Source: Breviolum minutum Mf 1.05b.01
Taxonomy: Eukaryota > Sar > Dinophyceae > Suessiales > Symbiodiniaceae
Direction: 5' to 3'
Length of the DNA: 64,000 nt
NCBI GenBank assembly: GCA_000507305.1
Contig: DF240777.1
Span: forward strand, 121,803 to 185,802
Each line of letters opens with the position of its first letter. Within the stretch, counting starts at the first letter, position 1. The notes beneath the pieces were generated by a model. That model saw nothing but the letters and a program-made list of their open reading frames with translations. It had not been told where the DNA came from and made no database searches. Positions 37,469-48,381 of this stretch are shown piece after piece. The translations under genes were made by a program, and so were the position numbers.

Positions 37469-39858
37469 ATGCCGCATTTGACGCCTCTGACAGGAAAGAA
37501 CCCCCGTGTGTACTTAGACATTTCCATCGGCAGCCGAACGGGCAAGGGACCTGAGTGACCAGACAGCTGAGTTGCACTGCTACAAATCCTAAAGGTTGGG
37601 AAGTGTCCAAGATAGCCATGTGGCGAATTTACTAAGGCGGCCGTGTAATCATTGAGCTTTTCCCAGACGTCACTCCCAGAGCTGCGGAGAATTTCCGTGG
37701 CCTCTGCACTGGGGAATATGGTCCTGCGCCCAAGTCTCTGTGAGCAGCAAAACCCACAAGCCATCACCACAAACTCATGAACAAGTCAATGTGAAGGCAA
37801 AACTATGAAGAATTGAGACTGACTGCACGAAAGCATACGACCATCAATTGCAAATATGCATTCGAGAATGGCCACCTGAGGCGTTGGGAGAAACACAAAG
37901 AAGAAGCTTAGCTACGAAGGATGCCAAATTTTTCGTTCCGTCTGAAGCTCTGCATTCACAGGGATTGATCTATAGGTCTCAGAGTTTGAGGAACAATCTG
38001 CGAATCTTCCTCTTTGACTGAACTGATTTCATTGAACTACTGTATAATATCATATTGTAAGCTTGTATATCTGTCATTGTATTGATGTGTATTGATCTGG
38101 AATTTGTCCCACTTGATGGGTTTGGGGTCAGTTTTCAAAAAACAACTTTTGAGGTGTTTTGAAATGCTTCTGAGGGTGTGTTGATCTGAACATGATGAAG
38201 GTGAAAGCGAGTTTTCTTGAGTTTGCCCAGTGTTCCTGGCAAGGTGAAAAACTTTATGATCCAGACTGGTGACTTTCAGTTCAACAACGGAGATGGTTGG
38301 CGGCCTGGAAGACTGACTGCCTGACTGCTGGAGTTAGGGCATTTCAGGTTTGCATTTCACCATTCAAGTGTCACTTTGGGTCGGGGTCTGGTGGTGGTTT
38401 GTACCACTATTTCCCCAGGTGGCGAAAGTATCTATGGTGGCACTTTCAATGATGAAGACTTTGTTCGTCGCCACACCCAGGCAAAGTTGTTCTGCAGTGC
38501 AAGAAATTCTTCTGGAAAAACAGCGTCACCTTCAAATGGTTTTGGATTTGAATCTCGCTTTACCACTTCTGTGCCAGCACTCTCACAACATCGGCCACAG
38601 GCAGGTGTCGTCAGCATGGCCAATAAAGGCACATCGGAAAGAAGACACCATTTTTTTTCGGACGCTTCGATTACACACGTCCAGAGAGCAGGAAAAATAA
38701 TGGAACATGGGGGAAGGGCGGCCAAGCCAAGGCAAAGTCATCCATCTCAATCCAGCAAATGCATCAACCATTTCCATTGAGGTCCCATCCAGATCATCAC
38801 AAGTGAAGCTGGTAGCCAGGCCGAAACAGCAATGGATCGCAATTCTTCATCACTCTGAAGTGGGGCCCCCCGATGTTTGGTCACAGCAGGTCACAGCAGA
38901 CTGGGGCGCCCGAGGAAGTTTTCCCCGCAAAACACGTCCACCGTGGTTCATCTTACGAGTTTCCTTTTCAAAGAATGGGAACCGCCATTTCGGCTGTGCG
39001 TGTTTCAGCTTTGGGCTGGATTGCTACGGATGGATGTTTCTAGGAGAAATGACACATAACGCAACACTTGCTCTAGGTTTTGGTTTTGGTTCCACTTTGC
39101 AACCCCTCACGAAGTCGAAAATAGACGAGTACGACTGACAAAGACTGGGAAGAGATGATAAGTTTTTTCCATCAGCTTCGTTTGTACCAGCTTTCATATG
39201 ACAATTCCTGCTCAATTGCGTATTTTCAATGTTTTGCTTCTGGGAGTCATAACTTCCGAATTGGAAACGATGTCTTCACTGCTAGAGATGCTATTGGAAA
39301 AACTATTGTTGGAAACAATGTGTCTCCGTGTGTTCCCCCTTACAGCAGCTACAACCTCAGTCTCTTTTCAAGGCGTTCTGTGCAGCTGGACAACAAGCAC
39401 ATCGCTTTTGGGCAGGCGCGACATCTAAGTCGAGATGAAACCGATTTCCTTGGGGCAAATAAGGGAGTTGGACCAAATCATGTATTCTTTGTGTCTTGAT
39501 CCGATTTCCAACTGCCTCGGTTTGTTTGTGAAGGTTTGAGTGCTCGAAAACCTATGCTTATATATTTGCTTAGCGTTGTATTTGGTATTTGCTGTTATGA
39601 CAGTGCTACATCCTTGATTGTTGATCCTGGCAGGTGGTTGAAGGTATGGATGTCATCCGTGCTGTGGCTGCAGTGCCCACGGATCGGGGCCTCAGTACTA
39701 TGGAAAAGACAGAACTGTGATGACGATATCAACTGCTATGTGTGCCTTCTTCGGTCAAGGACCGTGATGAACGGCCACGAGTGACCTGCACCATCGTGGG
39801 TTGTGGAGAGGCTGGACAGATTTGTCTACCTGTGCAGCGTTTAGTAGCCATAGCCATG
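37469..39858 (+). CDS. Cyclophilin-type peptidyl-prolyl cis-trans isomerase
   Basis: Catalyses cis-trans isomerisation of Xaa-Pro bonds; members act as chaperones or spliceosome components. Exons: 37469-37541 (ATG, then [13 protein letters not shown]), 37637-~37733 ([28 protein letters not shown]), ~37907-37939 ([10 protein letters not shown]), ~38237-38295 ([15 protein letters not shown]), 38419-38480 ([20 protein letters not shown]), 38601-38628 ([10 protein letters not shown]), 38820-38874 ([18 protein letters not shown]), 39386-39415 ([10 protein letters not shown]), 39634-~39690 ([17 protein letters not shown]) and ~39750-39858 ([16 protein letters not shown]). The family order from DISIG to the C-terminal strand is intact. 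The usual active-site Arg (in FHR), Gln-Phe-Phe and His (of NKHIAFG) are present. The usual Trp of the WLDGKH motif is replaced, giving PPDLDNKH. QTGDF replaces the usual QGGDF. Introns after exons 1, 5, 6 and 8 have GC donors. The length fits a single-domain cyclophilin of about 180-190 residues with a possible short N-terminal extension. The ATG is the first in a frame that stays open upstream. Confidence 0.92.
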
Positions 39859-40104
39859 ACATGATGTTCCAAGACAACATGGGAGGCTGTACTATGTAGA
39901 TATGATTTGAACTTTAGGAAACATTTCAATGTTACACTTATAATATGTTATAGTTATAATTTATATGCCTTACTGCTGACTGAGATTCACTTCTGTTTAA
40001 AAAGAAATAGTTTCTGTAGGCTACGCTGTTTCCAATTCAATGCAAAGCAGGTTGGTTCCAAGACACAGAGCGGAGTCGAATTCCACACAGAGTTTCTCGC
40101 TGGC

Positions 40105-40124
40105 AATATATATATATACATACA
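40105..40124. repeat. Short (TA)n run
   Basis: ATATATATATACATACAT downstream of the cyclophilin gene, in the spacer before SYF2. Confidence 0.6.
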
Positions 40125-40314
40125 TCACGGTTGAAGTGCCTTTGATAAACATCTTGTGTTTGTTGCTTTATTGAGAAACACTTGCCTTGTGTTTCAAATG
40201 AATCTCCACTTTAGTTTGATGCTTCTTGGTCATGGATGAATCACTGATTAATCACTGAATTCTATGGAAAGCCAAGTTTGAGTCATGATAATCATGATAT
40301 GCTGATGGCGCCCA

Positions 40315-43300
40315 GGATGAGCAAGCAGATTCAGAACCTTCAAGAAGAGGAGGCTCCAAAGGCCCTGGTTCTTGGAGCAGATTGGTTCAGTTGTGACGCT
40401 TCATGTTTGAATCAAATCCAAACAACCAGCACACTCAACACTTTCGGCCGGCAAAGACGCATTTCATTGGCTTGTGGCCTGCCACTGGCTATTGCAGGTG
40501 TAGCAAAAATATGTGTTCTTCCCATTCAAAGTTTGTTTCGTTGCAGGTTAATGCTGCACAGCAAGGAAAACAGATCTTAGCTGGAAAGCCAGGCAGAAAA
40601 TTTGGGAAGGTCAAGATATACGTCAACCATTGTGTCGTACGAAAATCGTGTCCTAAGATTTCTTGAACATGATGCACTTCCCAAAACCGAAAGGTGGTGC
40701 TGCCACCGGTAATGAGATCAGCGGCAGCAGCCTGAAGCGGAAGGTGGAGGCGATGGCACACAGCAATGCGGAGAAGCATTTGACAGAAGTGGATGTAGGA
40801 TATATGTATTTCGATATAACAGTAGTCAAGAATATGTATATATATATATGTTTATTATATATATATATATACACGTCTAGATATACACATGATAAATATC
40901 TAGCATTGCCGTCAGATTCAGATTGATGATTTTCCTGATCGACTCACCACAACTCCCCAGGAGGAGGCGATGCCCAGTGAAAGCTACAACCTTGGATCGG
41001 TGAAACGGCTGAAGAAAAAACCTCAAGGACAAGAGATGCACATCAAGCATTTCATACTGACATAGGATTACCATGTATTTCCTTCTTACCCTTTTCATGT
41101 CTTTTTCCACGTTATTGGGCAACTTCCTGCTGCAACTACTTGCTCTCCGGGCTCAGCTGCTGGACTGCCACCACCAAAGACAGAGCGAGAGAAGAAGCTC
41201 TACGAATTGAGGTGTGAGATGTTTGGATGGATTGGGATGTCATTATTGAAAAACTTCCATTGTTGTTTTCAATAGCTGTTTCCTGGTTGCCGCAAAAAAG
41301 ATGGTAGGTACCATATAATCACCCAATTGGCAACATATATCTGGTATATATAAGTGGTATATATATATATATATCGCCAATTGGGTGATTATATGGTACC
41401 TACTTTACGGGAACCAGGAAACTCCATTGATGTTTTTGTTGTTTCTGTTTGAGTGCCTTTGGTCTAGGCTCAAAATGAACCAAGGTGGGATGCCGCCAAC
41501 AGGGATCCGGTGCAGTGTGTGGATTTTTCAAGAAACGTAGATCTTTTAAACTGTACCGGGTTTATCATGCTTTCAGATTTTGGAAGCTGGAAAGGACCTA
41601 TGACTTAAGAAATGATTCGCCTAAAGATGCACAAATCTTGTTGTGACCATTTTAAAGTTTGGATCAAATTCTATGACATACTTGAGATAGGTTCCGATAC
41701 ACATCCACTACACAGGTAGCTCCATCACAGTCATTTTTTGGGCAGGACGGTCTTGACTGGTTGTCAATGGTATCCATGCCTGTCCATGCCTGTCACAAAT
41801 CATACACCGCCCACTTGGCTTCCATAAGGCCGCGTGGCCAACAACAAAGAGGTGCAGCAACCTGGCAGGGTTGATTCCTGGGGCCTGGGGTCAAGGGGTG
41901 GAGGTCGTTGACCTGACTTATCCGTCTACCCAGAATGTAGCTTTTGTCCCAAGGACAATCCTCTCAGCACTGATTTTGTGAGCGTGTCACCAAGCAGTTT
42001 CTGAGAAGTGGTCAATACACGCAGTGGTGACAGGTCGTTGAAGAGCAGAAGAGGGAATCCGATCCAGGCTACAGCAAGAAGATGGCTGCAAGGCGCGATA
42101 AACGGAGGTCACAGTGGTCAGAACTGTTTGGTGTGACCAGCTCAAATAGCTTGATACCGCGACAGAATCGTATTTGAAGGACACCTGGATTTATTACCCT
42201 AATAAATAGTGTGATGCATGGTGTGGAAATTTAAATGGTGGGAATACAAATGCCAATACAAGTAGATTCAATAGATCAGTCCTGTTTAATTGAGATATGG
42301 CCGGATGTGCAGGCGTGCTGCTGAGGAGGAGAAAAAGGAAGAGGCTGGCGACATTGTCAAACCCATCCCTGGACTCGTGATCCCTGTCAAAGTTGATCCT
42401 AAACTTGGAGGTCCATCTGTCCAGGTACAAATGGTGTACTCGTACGTCTTTCATGAGTCTTTCTATTTCTATGTAGTGTGAACTTTTCGGTACGCTTGGA
42501 TTATTTTGGATTGCAATGCTGCAAACTTTTCGAATCCATGCTGCGGCATGTGTAAAGATAGGATGACCAGAAGAAAGACACTCGAAGCAGGACGCACGTG
42601 GGCAGGGTTGTTGCGGATGGTTTGCATTGGGATTCTGTGATTGAGAAGAAAGGTAGTCAGGTAGTCTCTTTGCGTTTGCTATTCAAGTCGTAGTCAGTGC
42701 GGCTGGTTTGGTCCATGCATGTTGCCACAACTGCGCAACTCTGCAGTGTTGGAAGATCGCTTCTTCAGCATGCAATTCATCTAAGCCAAAGCAGCTGAAT
42801 AAAGATGTACAAAATTTGCAGCTGATTCCAAGTAGACCTGCGGGTTACCATGAACCTTGGCAGGAAATCCAATCTCCCAGACGGTAAGGAATATCTTGGA
42901 GATACTATTGAGCGGCTTGGTCTTCGATCATGGATTTGTGTCTATTTGATTATTTTTCTACAAAGCTGGTATCCAAGAACTAATCCAAATTGTATTCGAA
43001 GCCGCAGAGCCTCCATAATCATTTGGTCTGCAGATATGCATTCCATATCACCATTAGACTTGGACGTTTCAACATGGGTCTGTGATTAGGACTCCCGTCT
43101 GAGAATGTTTGTGCCACAAAGGTATGCAGAGCAGCGTGAAGCCAAGAAGAAGAAAGGTACGGGCTCCTTTCGACACACAAGTGAGCACCGAGTAGCCAAA
43201 GAAGTCGTTTGCTCACCTTTTTGGTCATTTCTGCATGATCATCACACCAAGCTATCCGCCGAAATGCTCTCACAAAGAAGCCAGAACTGCTTGGTTTAGG

Positions 43301-45436
43301 ACTGCATGTTTTGCAGGAAATCCGGACGCTTTTGGATGGGACGTCTTCAATCAGGAGACCCAAACTGCCATGTGCAATTAGCAAGAGACTGAAGAAAAGC
43401 ACATCCAATCTAAATGTGTTCATAGTTGAAATATTTTCCCCCGTTTCGAGCTTGCAGACTTGGATTGTCCATCAACATACACATGGCGATCGCATGCAGC
43501 TTTGACCTCGTGTCAGGACTCGTTGCTGCGTGCACATGAGAAGCGCTTAAAGCACATGCAATTCAACCAGGAGGTCTGACACACCGTGAGAATCTAAATA
43601 CGTGGGGGGGATGTTTTTGACAGTTTGAGGGAAACTCTTTTGCGGTACCCTCGCAAGCTGAAGGAATGTAGCGTTTGCCAATATGGAATTCACACTGTCA
43701 TGCGTATGAAGTGGCCCAGTTCCATGATCCCAAGCAATCGCTCTACCTCAGCTTTGTGTACAAGAAAGCTTATGTGTATTATATTTATTATATATCTATC
43801 AAGATACAATCCTAACGACAAGCATGTACTTTACCGTATATTTAGGGTCATCAGGCGTTTCTATGTATCACTATGTATCTCATTACATGAAATGCTGTGC
43901 AACTCTCTCCTGCGACAGCAATTATTTGTGAGGCCTACGAGAAACAAAAGAAAGAGATCGAGGAGGATGGTGATCAAGGCGGCAAGCAAGGGCGATTGCA
44001 ACAAAGTAAAACCATTCGAGTCCAGGCAGTTTGGCAAAGTTTGACTGTGATACTTTATGTACATTTATGTACAGATTTTGGAATCCCCTGTTGGTTTCTC
44101 GTTTTGGTTTGCTGTACATACCGAACCAGATGGGATCAGATTAGGATCTACTTCATTCCTTCACTCCCAGCATGGCTGGACATACTTTTTGGTATCGCCT
44201 CATTGTAATGGTGTAGATTGTAGATTATTACCATGCAGTTGTCTGAAAACTGCTTCACAGGTCTTTGTAAGAAGCCCAAGAGAAAAAACATGAAAAAACA
44301 CATTGATGATCCAAGGTTTTTTTCGTAGCCAGCAACCTTCCAGGTCTGAAGTTTGCAGGTTTTGGCTTCAAGCCCACAGAAGAGGTGTGGGTCAGAGAGC
44401 TTGATTTATGACGATCAATCTTCATGCAGATAGTCCTGCTCCTCGGGGCAGCTAATCTTAGCCTGTGCTAATTCATGCGCACAAGCAACAAAGGATTGAA
44501 CATCAGGCCTCATCATCCACATTATTGAGCGAATTTTCATAATGTGAGGGTCCGTACTGATTGATATTCTGGCATCCAGGCAAAAGAACGCCTGGGAGAA
44601 GCAATGGACAAGATTTTGGCTACTTGGATTCGGAATGATTCAGGTGTAAGGCACCCAAAATCTCTGACAGTTGAGATTAGTAATTGACCTAAAAGTCATT
44701 GACCTCAAAACGACTGTTGGAACAAACATGGCAGGATGGGACTTTTCAAACGCCTTTCTGTAGCTATTCGGAAACAACCCGCACCCCAAATTGACATTCA
44801 GTGACACTCGGAACGACTGTTCCTAACGGAAGCACCTGACAAGTCTGCTAAGGAGAAGAAGAAGGAATTCTCCAGGAGGTGGGATAGACATGATAGAGTG
44901 ATACGTCCTGCATGTCCGGCAGGGTGTACACACAGGGCAGGAACACGTAGCATCTTTGCATAACCGAGCTTCGATTCCGCTCCTGTAATGCGGCGTCGAA
45001 CCACTGATCCCAGGCGTGCCTACAATGACGACGAAGATAGAACTTACGTCAGTGACAGGAATCGCAACTTATCTCAAATCAGCTCTGAAGATGCCCATAG
45101 ATGCACAGAGAGAGTATTTTTGTTGCAGATGTTCGAATACGGGTCGAGCATATAGTCTCTGCAAAGGCTTGCAAAAGTATTGATTGAAGTCTCACTTTTA
45201 GAATTGACATACCTCGTGCTTTGTTTGCAGATCTTGCTGTGCTTTTATGGTCATCACAGTGATATGACTTTATTTGGAAACGTATCTTGTGGAGTGAACA
45301 CCAAGGCTTCTTCAACAAAAAGTTGGACCGCTTCTTTGGCGACTACACCGAGGACACGTTTTTGTTGGACGTAACTCAAATGACACCGGCCCATAGGGTT
45401 TGTTTGAAAAGTTCTGGCGACCGGGCAGGTCATTGA
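40315..45436 (+). CDS. SYF2: SYF2-type pre-mRNA splicing factor
   Basis: SYF2 is a small, highly charged spliceosome protein associated with the NineTeen complex; it acts in the nucleus in pre-mRNA splicing. Exons: possible 40315-40375 and ~40690-40790 (KRKVEAMAHSNAEKHLTE), 40961-41026, 41157-41211 (PPPKTEREKKLYELR), 41467-~41482 (LKMNQ), 42034-~42126 (VVEEQKRESDPGYSKKMAAR), 42313-42424, 42561-~42650, ~42870-42917 (DGKEYLGDTIERL), 43122-43156 (YAEQREAKKKKG), 43317-43366 (NPDAFGWDVFNQETQ), 43517-43573 (LLRAHEKRLKHMQFNQE), 43933-43978 (AYEKQKKEIEEDG), 44359-44384 (GFGFKPTEE), 44580-44643 (AKERLGEAMDKILATWI), 44833-44878 (KSAKEKKKEFSRR), 45013-45063 (RAYNDDEDRTYVSDRN) and 45306-45436 (FFNKKLDRFFGDYTEDT). 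The family order, and the SRRR-YNDD and FN-KK signatures, match. Exon phases join for the last eight exons. The introns at 43367, 43979 and 45064 start with GC. The 42.3-42.65 kb exons encode a less conserved insert. The final frame runs to TGA 45434-45436, just inside the start of the downstream repeat. Confidence 0.88.
40835..40875. repeat. (TA)n microsatellite
   Basis: ATATATATATATG and TATATATATATATACAC runs in a 5' SYF2 intron. Confidence 0.8.
41278..41422. repeat. Long imperfect foldback (inverted repeat) in a SYF2 intron
   Basis: The left arm 41278-41331 and right arm 41376-41422 are reverse complements over their whole length. The inner 28 bases (from GTAGGTACC to CAATTGGC) match exactly. 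The outer part (GTTTCCTGGTT against AACCAGGAAAC) matches with a bulge of seven bases on the left and two mismatches. The loop is AT-rich (TATATAAGTGGTATATATAT). Transcribed, it would form one long hairpin. It may be a small foldback or MITE-like element, or a hairpin RNA precursor. No target-site duplication or known element was recognised. Confidence 0.85.
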
Positions 45437-47560
45437 AATCTGCAATATAAATCAATTTGATTTACGTAAAATTCCAACTCACTCCTCAAAAGAACGGAGA
45501 GGAGAGTACATGACATTTAAGTTGTTCCACCTTTGAAGACATTCTTTTAGTGACACCACTAAACACATCTGATCGAGCAAAAAATCTTTCCAAAAAAAAA
45601 GGGACCGCCACTCGCTGAGTAAAAAGCCTCAGGAGACGCGACAAAACCTGGAGCGTGGTACAGCTCTTTAAGCTCCGCTGTCAAACCCAGGTCCGTTGTT
45701 GCTGTGAAATGCTTGGAATCCTCTGGGTGCCTGGTTTTCAGGCATTGAAATAATAGCTTGGAATCATTTGGAATCAACTTCAACAACAGCTTGACATTTT
45801 AGATTGTTGCAAGTTGTTGAGATTTTTGTATTTGTTCGTTTTTTTTGTACAGTGTTCTATGTATTTTGTATATCACCATTTCCATTTCTCTATGTGCTTA
45901 TTAGACATATACACAGTACACATCATTGGTGATGTAATCGTGCTTTCTACGACACAGCATCACGTTCTTAACAGTGATGTAGTGGCTTTTGGATCAAAGG
46001 GACTGATCCATGTCAAACCCAACCATTGTTGGTTTCCAAGATATCCACGATTTGATTGTGATTATCAATATTATCACTTGTACGGCTTGTATGGCCTAAA
46101 CACCCTGGAACCACAGAGAAAGATCAAGCAACTGACATTGCTTTTTGGATGGACTTCCTCCGACCATCCAGCAATTCTAGTGAACAACGTAGGCTGCATC
46201 TATATCCTCTTTATAGCCTTGGCTGCCTTTGGGCCAGGTCTTCTGTGTCAATGATCTGCAGCTGCTCAGACCAAAAAGGATTTCATTAATCTTTTGCGCT
46301 GTGCTACTGGAGAAGTTCTTCCGCATGTCTTATATGACAGTCGTTACAGACATGTTCCATATTGACTTGCTGTTGCACTTTTACACTCATGGTCTATTGA
46401 CATTTGTGATGGTCTCAGTCAGCAAAGATGCAAAGATAAGTTCTTAGCCCCCAAAGCCACCCAATGCTCCTCCCAATTGCTTGCGCTTTTGCAAGTTTGT
46501 CAGATTGAACAAGGACCAGGTGTTCATTCACAGGGTGAGTAGGTTTCTTTGTGGTTCAAGTGGAACCTAGCAGTTAGCTGAACAGAAGTCATGACAAACA
46601 TCATATGTAGCATGAATGACACACTTGGTCTGTGCGAAGAGAAAAACTGTGGCGTTGCTTTTAGTACAATCTTCATGCAAACAAGATTCAAAGAAGTGTT
46701 GGACATCCCTCCAGTCTCTCCAGACGGTGATGTTATAGGAAAGCAGACGGGTAATGTCACCGAGAGCAAAACGTCGCCAAGTAGGGAACAAGTATCGGGT
46801 TGATTGATGAGTAAGGCACTATAAGGCTAAGGTGTTTGCACCTGGCAGACACAGTGGTGGACTCACTTGATTTCGCTTGGACGCTGATGTGGAATCAAGA
46901 TGTCGGATGTCAAACCGGCCGGAATGCTGAGAGTCTACTTCCACGACCATACGCCCCTTGCAGCAGTCTGTCACCTGCGTTAATGAAGCATTTGTCATGT
47001 GATTACAGAACTCAATGCAGATGAACCATACAGTTATATTATTCTGGGTGGTATATTACACAATTCTTTCGTTGAGTGAGTGTTGAGCGTTCCAGGCAAA
47101 TTCCAGCAGGTGTGTAACTATACAATAATCCTGACGGACATCGCCAAGGTACAAGACTCTACATTTGACACAAGACTCCTCCGTGCAGGACTGAAAAAAA
47201 GAGCTTTCTTGCAATCTTTACATTCGTGACTGAGGAGAAAACAGAGTTTAAAGCCTAAAGATGTTTAAAGCCTGCTTATGTTCTGGTAGACTCTTCTCGA
47301 TATTAAATGAGGTATATGTACTGATCATCGCGCCTGTGGGACCCTTGCGAGAGCGAAAACTGCTTTTGGAAGATCGGCCGTTGCGAATCCAGGTTCTGAC
47401 AAAAGCCAGGAAAACAAAGGAAACTGACATACCAAATGATGCAAGATTGCTTTCTTCTTGTGCAACTATTAACTCCAACCTGTGGTATATACTTGACTTT
47501 GTACTGCTATTCCTGCATTATTGGTTCACTATATAGTTGTTTTCTGCCTTGCATGCTGTA
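45424..47560. repeat. Segmental direct repeat, copy A1 (pair of A2)
   Basis: Nearly identical to 50277-52756, aligned from GGGCAGGTCATTGAAAT through GTTTTCTGCCTTGC. Differences are scattered substitutions and small indels, plus one large indel: A2 carries about 340 extra bases (52041-52385) that are missing here after GAGGAGAAAACA. It starts at the very end of the SYF2 coding frame. This is a tandem or dispersed segmental duplication; no terminal inverted repeats or transposase are seen. Confidence 0.93.
46258..47445 (+). CDS. Exon-like blocks within repeat A1 (unknown protein)
   Basis: Blocks kept open in both repeat copies: ~46258-46360 (TKKDFINLLRCATGEVLPHV), ~46448-46535 (APKATQCSSQLLALLQVCQI), ~46684-46800 (VLDIPPVSPDGDVIGKQTGN), 46836-47024 (DSLDFAWTLMWNQDVGCQ, LPRPYAPCSSLSPALMKHL) and ~47320-47445 (LLLEDRPLRIQVLTKA, preceded by IAPVGPLRERK). 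The protein is not recognised. In the last block the few substitutions between copies are mainly at third codon positions, which hints that both copies were coding. The antisense frame there shares the same third positions, so strand is supported only by neighbouring genes. The blocks could be parts of one gene copied with the repeat. Confidence 0.4.
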
Positions 47561-47800
47561 GTTACCATCGGATACCCAACGTTTGACTGGCGGATGCAGG
47601 AAACGTAAACGCATCTGAGTGTTGAATTTCCGCAGTTGTGTAAATGCAAAAAGTTGGTCAGGAAAAAGCTGGGGCACAGCTTACAAATTCCTCTTCTGAG
47701 ATAGACTGACAATGTCATTTACAGGCGGCGGAGCGCTTTTTTTTGGAACGTAATGGACATGTGCATTTCAAAGTCATCAAGACGCTCGCAACAGCACTCT
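47561..47800. repeat. Repeat B, copy 1
   Basis: Begins near CATCGGATACCCAAC and continues through TTTGACTGGCGGATGCAGGA, CTGGGGCACAGCTTAC and AAGACGCTCGCAACAGCACT. It matches 52757-52995 along its length and 50112-50262 over its first ~150 bases. Confidence 0.88.
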
Positions 47801-48115
47801 GAATTTTTATCGCCGTGTGACACGTGCCAATATATACAGATTCTTATAGAGCGCATGGTCACTTTGTTGCCTGATTGTTTGTCATATTTTGGTGACATCT
47901 TAAAGACAGGTAGTGAGTTGTGACACAGTGACACCCTTTTGAGATCTTATGAGCTTTCTGTACTGTCTTGCTTCAAAAAAAATCAAAGGTATTGAATATC
48001 AAATGACACAATGGACTGAATGGACTAGAGATATGACCGTTCCCCTTGAACGGGTGCCTCAGTGGGTAAAAGCTCATCTTAACTGCTTAAAATTTACGTC
48101 ATTTCACTTCAGCTG
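47801..48115. other. Non-repeated spacer upstream of the secreted gene
   Basis: No strong coding signal. It ends in a pyrimidine-containing stretch and an AG just before the exon-like block at 48117. Confidence 0.3.
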
Positions 48116-48116
48116 T

Positions 48117-48272
48117 GCAGGAGCAGCTGGTGAACGACGTTGGGCGCAGTGAGGAATGCCGAGGTTTCCGGGAGGTCTTCATCAGCGAGGCCAGAGATGA
48201 AGGCCAGAGGACAAGGGAACATGTAGCAACAGTGATGTCAACTCACAACAGGACACTCTGGACGTGCCAATA
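48117..48272 (+). CDS. Orphan exon-like block, acidic
   Basis: An open block following TGCAG that reads EQLVNDVGRSEECRGFREVF and EGQRTREHVATVMSTHNRT and ends at a TAG. The charged composition is coding-like. It sits 110 bases upstream of the secreted gene and is not in the same frame. It could be the last exon of a gene in the repeat region or an upstream exon or leader of the secreted gene. Confidence 0.35.
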
Positions 48273-48381
48273 GTTGTTATGCGAAATCTGAGCCTTCCGA
48301 TGACAATTGATGATTGATTAAGGTTCAAAGTGAAGAGCTATAGTCACATTTCCCAGTAACTAATTCGTGCGCCTGCAAACC

